A stretch of 10,937 nt of DNA from Zygnema cylindricum. Taxonomy: Eukaryota > Streptophyta > Zygnematophyceae > Zygnematales > Zygnemataceae. The stretch covers positions 1 to 10,937 of the forward strand of contig JBBHKE010003263.1 in the NCBI GenBank assembly GCA_037447655.1, in the 5' to 3' direction. The notes under the pieces were generated by a model that made no database searches, was not told where the DNA came from, and worked only from the letters and a program-made list of their open reading frames with translations. The position numbers and the translations under genes were made by a program. Below, in pieces: positions 6,935 through 10,937 of this stretch (the first letter of the stretch is position 1; every line of letters starts with the position of its first letter).

Positions 6935-6944
6935 CAAATCCAAT

Positions 6945-6963
6945 CGTGCGAAGTACTCGCACG
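6945..6963 (+). promoter_or_regulatory. Perfect 7-bp hairpin in the putative 5' leader
   Basis: CGTGCGA-AGTAC-TCGCACG, GC-rich in the stem. It would begin at about +16 if transcription starts at 6930. It could affect translation or be a palindromic protein-binding site; its GTAC centre matches that of the upstream boxes. Confidence 0.6.
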
Positions 6964-7017
6964 AAACATCCCCATTTGAATAAGTACACGCAAAGCGTCA
7001 CTTCGCGCGATTCAACA

Positions 7018-7056
7018 ATGAATCTAACAAGGTACTCCAAAAGGACAATAGTTTGA
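7018..7056 (+). CDS. First ATG downstream of the candidate promoter; short ORF or split first exon
   Basis: The ATG is in a CAACAATG context favourable in insects. It opens MNLTRYSKRTIV and stops, 12 codons. AAG|GTACTC inside it (7028-7034) could serve as a splice donor after only four codons. Either this is a short upstream frame, or a first coding exon spliced to sequence not visible here, or the transcript is non-coding. Nothing in the residues identifies a family. Confidence 0.15.
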   Translation: MNLTRYSKRTIV

Positions 7057-7344
7057 TCAATCGGGAATAGTCTCACCTGCTGCCACGTGTGCAAAACAAA
7101 TAACGACAAAAACGGCCGCCATAAAACAAGGAGACATCTGCAAAGAATCGAATTTGGCAGCCATGGCAATCGACAGGAAAACAGGAACAGAACAAAATGA
7201 GAAGAAAATTGAAATGAAATTGTATTAAAAGTAAAAAGAGGCAAAATTATATGATGCATTAAAGGAAGACAAAATCAGATGGAGCACAATAATAAGAGAA
7301 AGAGTTTTGTATATTAATATTTTGTAAAACAATGCAGCTATTTA

Positions 7345-7345
<1 letters not shown>
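7057..7345. other. Purine-rich interval, no gene seen
   Basis: The plus strand is A-rich, with CCACGTGTG (an E-box) near 7083 and many AAAACA strings. The minus-strand frame of 111 codons (6924-7259) is Phe/Leu-rich only because of that composition and shows no domain. If the promoter upstream is real, this would be leader or intron. Confidence 0.4.
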
Positions 7346-7383
<38 letters not shown>

Positions 7384-7427
7384 GGAGAGAGTGAGAGAGG
7401 GAGAGAGGGAGAGAGGGAGAGAGTGAG
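7346..7427. repeat. GA microsatellite passing into an octamer array
   Basis: About 27 bases of pure GA are followed by GAGAGAGG-type octamers repeated with a few substitutions. It is directly followed by GTGAGA-AA-TCTCAC (7423-7436), a perfect 6-bp hairpin. In insects GA tracts can bind GAGA-type factors; no evidence beyond composition is available here. Confidence 0.95.
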
Positions 7428-7504
7428 AAATCTCACCTTCACGCTCTTCATTGTCGTCGTACGACTTACGAAATAGACACTGCTAACTCGGCTGCTCACA
7501 TTAA

Positions 7505-7583
7505 CATATTTATAGTATTTTATAGCATGTTGGTGACATATATCGTATTTTATAGCACGGCTGGTGACATATATCGTATTTTA
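7505..7583 (+). repeat. Tandem repeat, 2.5 units of about 30 bp
   Basis: Full units at 7523-7552 and 7553-7583 share TGGTGACATATATCGTATTT with a TAGCA start. 7505-7522 is a partial unit ending TAGTATTTTA. One unit has an extra base. This is a recent local duplication. Confidence 0.85.
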
Positions 7584-8092
7584 TATAGGCATACATATTA
7601 TTTTTTCTAGGGTTGTAATTTTGTCAAACTTGTAGGTGAGTAAACTGGCGGGCGAAGTCTTTTGGCGGTCTTTCCAAACTACAAAACTGTATAGTACTGC
7701 AATTTTGAATTTGAAAATTGATTAGATTTTATTTGATTAGCTGGCATCGACAAGACATTGTCGAATAACAGCTGCACCAAATAAATCCTATGCTTGTTCT
7801 TGCAAACGTACGGTATGTAAAAAGTACAAAAACGAAGTGGAGAGAGATAAAAGGTGTACTACGCATAGAATACGGTGCTACCCGTTTCAGCGTTTGTCCA
7901 CGTTTTCCCACTTTTTTATCTGATGCAACGATCCAATGGTACAAAATTGGCCAAGTTAATGGATCAATCTACACAGGGTAGCTACTGTAGTAAATAACAT
8001 TTAATAATTACATTGGATAATTTGCCCTAATGACCTTCCATCAGGAGTTGAAAGTAAGTGGTACGGAGTAAATTTACCGGCACTCTTTCTCA
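7584..8092. other. Intergenic interval, no gene supported
   Basis: AG|GTGAGT at 7634-7641 matches a strong 5' splice-site consensus, but there is no recognisable exon before it. A 63-codon plus-strand frame (7790-7981) and a 71-codon minus-strand frame overlap one another and neither shows a domain. No element of the three families is present. Confidence 0.45.
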
Positions 8093-8252
8093 GCTAAGGG
8101 TTTGTCCCCATGTACTTGTAACTTAGCGAACTTACTTTGTATTTTAGCGCGGATCTGCCGGACCCGGTTTTCAAGTGTCCCTATGTCTGTAAAGACGAAA
8201 TACTAACTTACGCATGTGACGATTGTATACGTCAACAATACCTGTGACGGAT
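8093..8252 (+). repeat. Diverged duplicate of 150-310 (copy 2)
   Basis: It shares the ordered blocks GTCCCCATGT, GTCCCTATGT and TGTGAC with copy 1, at near-equal spacing. One frame reads DPVFKCPYVCKDEILTYACD then DCIRQQYL and stops at TGA (8247-8249), where copy 1 has TGG (Trp). Stops also interrupt it upstream, so as it stands it is not a working exon. A shortened piece of the same 3' motif (GTCTACAATCTGTGGTCGCA) follows at 8258, and another (TGTAGACGT..AACCTGTGTCG) at 8327-8358, so the motif itself has multiplied locally. Confidence 0.55.
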
Positions 8253-8309
8253 GTTAACGTCTACAATCTGTGGTCGCACAATATTTTTTAGAATTGCTTG
8301 TGACGTCGC

Positions 8310-8480
8310 ATGCCTTACCGTGACATTGTAGACGTAGGGCATTCCAACCTGTGTCGTTTCACGGTTGAAGATGAGGCGCTTTGCCTTTGCGACTCCTGTC
8401 CGGTCGACGTGAAATGGCATCTGAATTTGAAGACCCCTGCAAAAAAGAAATCCATACTTGACGAAAACGGACAAATCTAA
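8310..8480 (+). pseudogene. Small 56-codon frame with Cys-rich, PHD-like motif
   Basis: The frame starts at ATG 8310 and ends at TAA 8478; upstream in frame a TGA lies at 8301. Residues 30 onward read ALCLCDSCPVDVKWHLNLKT followed by PAKKKS. The CDxC-x(4-5)-WH pattern resembles the C-terminal half of a PHD finger, but the expected final Cys is replaced and the N-terminal Cys pairs are missing, so a working zinc finger is unlikely. Codon choice looks more coding-like than its surroundings. Its motif also resembles KCDGC..NLWRLKTT in 64-402. I infer a remnant of the same gene or repeat family, disrupted here. Function unknown. Confidence 0.25.
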
Positions 8481-8570
8481 ACAATTTGTGTACTTTTCTT
8501 TGTCGTATTGGAATGCAAACGGACAAAAAATAGCGAATTTTGTACTTTTATTTGTCCTTAGAAATCGTAT
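8467..8570 (+). repeat. Two tandem 52-bp units
   Basis: ACGGACAAA starts each unit (8467, 8519). Both continue with an AATTT(T/G) stretch, GTACTTTT and TTTGTC. Each unit has GACAAA near its start and TTTGTC near its end, so each can fold. A related GACGACAAATTTTTGTACATC occurs at 8719-8739. The open frame (8458-8664) that crosses the array is a by-product. Confidence 0.75.
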
Positions 8571-8636
8571 GAAAATTTTCGAATATTTCGACACGTGCGA
8601 ATATATGTTCCTATTTGTTTATAGAAAATCCCTAGT

Positions 8637-8665
8637 TTTAAAACACATCGCGCATGTGTTTTAAA
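8637..8665. repeat. Perfect hairpin, 12-bp stem
   Basis: TTTAAAACACAT and ATGTGTTTTAAA flank a 5-base CGCGC centre. It is the longest perfect short hairpin in the window outside the A/B junction. Its position between a tandem repeat and another hairpin suggests a small structured repeat region. No function is evident. Confidence 0.9.
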
Positions 8666-8754
8666 GATAAGGTTGAAGATGACATTTTTTGTCGTCAAAG
8701 TGGGTCGAAAAACACAAGACGACAAATTTTTGTACATCGTAAGTTCGAAGATGA

Positions 8755-8780
8755 CGCAAATTGTACTCTACAAATTTGCG
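8755..8780. repeat. Perfect hairpin, 8-bp stem
   Basis: CGCAAATT and AATTTGCG around a 10-base loop. It is the third fold within 300 bp here, sharing the AAATTTG/GTAC vocabulary of the neighbouring 52-bp repeat. Confidence 0.8.
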
Positions 8781-8880
8781 ATTCCTTCGTACGGTTGGAA
8801 CTTAGGCAGTAAGGCGCTAAGTTTTACAGCAAAACGACAGAAAAAAACCCTTACTTATGCACATGGGGACATACTCTAAT

Positions 8881-9024
8881 TTTCCATTAGGCTTTGCCAG
8901 TAAACTAAAGTACTGTACGTAGTCTGTACCGTACGGGTATCTCGGATTTTTAGACACAAACAAAAACACAAATAATAGTAAATCCTAAACATATTTAAAA
9001 TGTGAAGGGCCGCGCGGCGCTGCG
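8881..9024. other. Short interval, nothing firm
   Basis: Contains CCGTACGGG near 8930 and a GC-rich patch GGCCGCGCGGCGC at 9008-9020 that is itself nearly palindromic. A 71-codon minus-strand frame (8876-9091) starts MGSGGSRKRTRPRC but shows no known domain and is not supported. Confidence 0.45.
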
Positions 9025-9164
9025 CGTCGTAAAATGAAATGAGACTTAGGCAACGTGGACGCGTGCGCTTCCTTGACCCACCAGAACCCACTCGTCCGTA
9101 CTGCGAATATTTGCAAGGTTCAGTACTAGAAACGTAAAGTACAGGAAAATTTCATTTTATGACG
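9025..9164. repeat. Inverted-repeat pair, 15/16 match, possible small foldback element
   Basis: CGTCGTAAAATGAAAT at 9025-9040 and ATTTCATTTTATGACG at 9149-9164 pair with a single G-T type difference. Outside them, GCGCTGCG on the left and TAAGCGTAGG on the right are weakly complementary, so the arms may extend. The enclosed 108 bp is GC-rich for this window. It could be a fourth, small MITE family, but no target duplication could be defined. Confidence 0.4.
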
Positions 9165-9812
9165 TAAGCGTAGGTGCTACAAAGGTTGTCCTGTCAATTA
9201 CAGGTACGATATTTGCATTTGATTGTGTATCTCTCGCATCGACGGTTCAGATTTAGCCTTTTTAAATGTGATTTCACCCGTCAATTCCTTAACTAAACTT
9301 CGCACGAAAAGCGCATGAGTACTCTTTTACGAAAATTAAACATTTCTTCCGAGAAGGAAACTCGACGGATTGAAAGCTGAATTTATTGCCAGCCGTACTA
9401 CTGTACTATACCACATTTTGATCAAAGGTTTTTTCTCATCTGGGCGATAACCTTGGATTTCGAATTTTTGGTCCACGTGAGTCGTCAAATAGCAACAAAA
9501 GTAACGGATTAAAAACGGCTGACCCGGATTTGGTCTCACATGGACAGCAGAAATCGGCAAAAGGAAATGATACGGGCCTATGACGCGGATTTTCGTCTAG
9601 ATGGGCCGTCGAGTAGGGATAAGAAAGAAATGATGATAGCCGGCAAGAATCGGCCCATAGAAACAAAACAAAATGATAAAATATGACAAAATTACCTTGT
9701 CGTTTCGCGACATATAATCTCCCACTGTAGTTGGATGACGATTTGAATCCCTGTACGGATTCGCATCCCGCAAAAAGACCACCGCCTCCTTGTGAAAGTT
9801 GAGACTTGAGAC
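9165..9812. other. Interval without a supported gene
   Basis: Overlapping minus-strand frames of 74, 128 and 100 codons cross it (9336-9560, 9436-9822, 9597-9899). On the minus strand CGACAAG|GTAATT (around 9697) resembles a splice donor after an open stretch with GGGGLFAGCESVQGFKSS, but no family is recognised and the frames conflict. GACGGTTCAGATTTAG near 9242 weakly resembles the start of the A/B/C core. Nothing is called. Confidence 0.4.
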
Positions 9813-10092
9813 CATAGTGCAAAAGTAGGTGAAAGTAGGCCTGCCTATTGTATGCAAAACATAAAATATTACCTTAAGACCCATATTGTATTCGGACATA
9901 TTCAGACCAATTAAAACATTCGGACAAAACTTGGACCAATTAAAACATTCGGACCAAATAAAAATATCTACACCGTCAGATTCGGACGATTGGACGGTCG
10001 CTGATCAAAGCAGTGATCTAAGAAGATCACATGAAAAGTCCATAACACAACTTACGATAAAGGCGACGACCAAAGGCCTACCTTAAAAACGC
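9813..10092 (+). mobile_element. Element C: A/B/C family copy lacking its right end
   Basis: Starts CATAGTGCAAAAGTAGGTGA, matching the reverse of B's end. It has the doubled ACCAATTAAAACATTCGGAC unit (9905, 9934), the 84-bp core at 9972-10055 and CCAAAGGCCTACC (10070-10082) before AAAAACGC. In B the sequence would continue CTACTTTTGAATTATG; here it changes at CTA to CACCGCGCATCG, the end of another element. C lacks the 215-bp block found in A. No coding capacity. Its loss of the right end is best explained by insertion of D. Confidence 0.72.
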
Positions 10093-10094
10093 TA

Positions 10095-10225
10095 CACCGC
10101 GCATCGTTATTAGTGTCAAAGATTAAATAGTGTGGAAGTAAATATACCGTCATTGACGCAAATTAAGAATTTGAAAATTTGAAAAAAAAAGGTTTATTCT
10201 AATTTCGGCGTTAACGCTAATTTGG
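10095..10225 (+). mobile_element. Element D: TA-flanked family member inserted into C
   Basis: Begins CACCGCGCATCGTTATTAGT directly after a TA (10093-10094), close to E's right end CACCAGTCATCGTTATTAGT. CGTTAACGCTAATTTGG near 10208 is the internal motif shared with F. The TA corresponds to the TA of C's lost CGCCTACTTTTG, so D lies inside C. No right end or continuation of C (TACTTTTGAACTATG) is found downstream. D is therefore truncated or its end lies beyond a deletion, and 10225 is approximate. Confidence 0.55.
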
Positions 10226-10265
10226 GGACAGCAAAAATGGAATATTCTTCGTACGAATGTACACA

Positions 10266-10583
10266 TTAATCTATTGTTGCATTCACACCGGAAATGGATG
10301 ATGAATGATATGAGGAAATGAATAATCCCGTACCATTCATTTCGCAAAAAAACAAAAACAGAGGCGCCAAACTGACATCGCTCTCGGCTGCCAACCTTTT
10401 GGAGCGATAGCGACGGACAAACATCTCGGCCAAGTCGTCAAAACTTGACAACTGTGGTAAATCGTCTTCATTTCCGGAAACCCTTTTCGGAATGCAAAAA
10501 TCCGACTTTGAAAAAACATGAAGTCGTATCCCGAATGAATGATCCGTACTGTACCGAAATTTTTTAAATGATAACCCATACAT
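10266..10583 (-). pseudogene. Minus-strand open frame, possible exon or decayed gag-like fragment
   Basis: The frame is open for 105 codons. Its middle (about 10361-10505) reads more like protein than the rest: SGNEDDLPQLSSFDDLAEMF then VRRYRSKRLAAESDVSLAP, with mixed charge and no low complexity. A T-rich stretch ending CAAAG just before it (minus strand, around 10506-10516) might be a splice acceptor. The SFDDLAEMFVRRYRS string recalls the W-x-D-L-x-x-x-F-x-x-R-F pattern of LTR-retrotransposon gag proteins, but one short match is not enough. The ends of the frame are composition-driven. This is a candidate only. Confidence 0.2.
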
Positions 10584-10683
10584 GAACAGCCAATCAAAAT
10601 CATGTATTATAAAACATAAAAAAATGATTTTTTTTTTTTTTTGTAATTTTGACGTACAGACTAATCATACGGCAGCATGAGTC

Positions 10684-10719
10684 ACATCGCGATGTTTTAG
10701 TTGATGTGAAATGACGTCA
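10684..10719. promoter_or_regulatory. Palindrome ACATCGCGATGT and CRE-type TGACGTCA
   Basis: ACATCGCGATGT (10684-10695) is a perfect 12-bp palindrome and TGACGTCA (10712-10719) is the full cAMP-response/ATF consensus. They lie 16 bp apart. Without a neighbouring gene or TATA box the functional reading is weak. Confidence 0.35.
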
Positions 10720-10937
10720 AGGGCGTTTCACGTCCAAACAAAACAAAAAGACATTCGTTTCCTCATCTCATCCATCATCCATTTTTTGTGTGAATGACCG
10801 TACACAATCTTAAAAGTTGTACGACGGCGCCAAATCGAGTATCCATACCGATCAGACAATTTTATGGCGGTTACGTGTTAACGCTATACCGCGTAACGTA
10901 AAGTTTAATTTCATTGTTTTTGGTTTGACTTTTACGG

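Larger units (their letters stand above)
10226..10937. other. AT-rich tail of the window, weak signals only
   Basis: Holds a minus-strand coding candidate (10266-10583), a poly-T run at 10628-10642, the palindrome ACATCGCGATGT (10684-10695), a CRE-type TGACGTCA (10712-10719) and GTTACG...CGTAAC near 10871-10897, which encloses another GTTAACGCTA string. No element boundary or RNA gene is recognised. Confidence 0.45.

Noticed and set aside
6924-7259. 111-codon minus-strand frame rich in Phe and Leu
   Set aside because: This is the antisense of an A-rich leader-like region; hydrophobicity comes from composition, not a membrane protein.
9436-9899. Overlapping minus-strand frames of 128 and 100 codons
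   Set aside because: They conflict with each other, run into element C and show no family signature.

Overview
This looks like nuclear DNA from a eukaryote, mostly or wholly non-coding. It is AT-rich, has no dense gene layout, and carries many poly-A/T runs, microsatellites and short inverted-repeat elements. CpG is clearly not depleted (the hexamer CGTACG occurs ten times). An invertebrate, perhaps an arthropod, is the best guess. It rests on hAT-like ends reading CAGTGTTGTGTATCG with ATATATCG-rich interiors, insect-like start contexts (CAAAATG, CAACAATG) and a TATA + CAGTCA-type core promoter. It is a guess: no gene, rRNA or tRNA fixes the taxon.

Layout. 1-402 holds a diverged copy of a sequence that recurs at 8093-8252 and carries Cys-rich, zinc-finger-like codons. 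403-1292 is a pair of related non-autonomous elements (A and B) in opposite orientation, whose abutting ends form a long near-perfect palindrome. A third, truncated copy (C) lies at 9813-10092. 1491-1960 is a GC-richer block with hairpins. 2620-2801, 3594-3791, 5810-5978 and 10095 onward are members of a second short family, flanked by TA where the ends are clear. 4191-4642, 5276 to about 5600 and 6102-6210 belong to a third, hAT-like family rich in GATATATCG; the first has a long C tract inside it.

6600-7060 is the most gene-like part. It has three copies of a 23-bp palindromic box, a TATA box, an initiator-like site, a perfect hairpin and then an ATG in good context that opens only 12 codons. 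A GA tract and short tandem repeats follow (7346-7583). 8093-8880 contains the second copy of the Cys-rich duplicated sequence, a small open frame, a 52-bp tandem repeat and two perfect hairpins. 9025-9164 is a small inverted-repeat pair, and 10226-10937 contains a weak minus-strand coding candidate.

No complete protein-coding gene could be supported. The longest open frames (up to 147 codons) have no recognisable domain and mostly overlap repeats. The window is best read as a mosaic of at least three families of small non-autonomous DNA transposons, with one nested insertion, interspersed with fragments of possible decayed genes and one candidate promoter.
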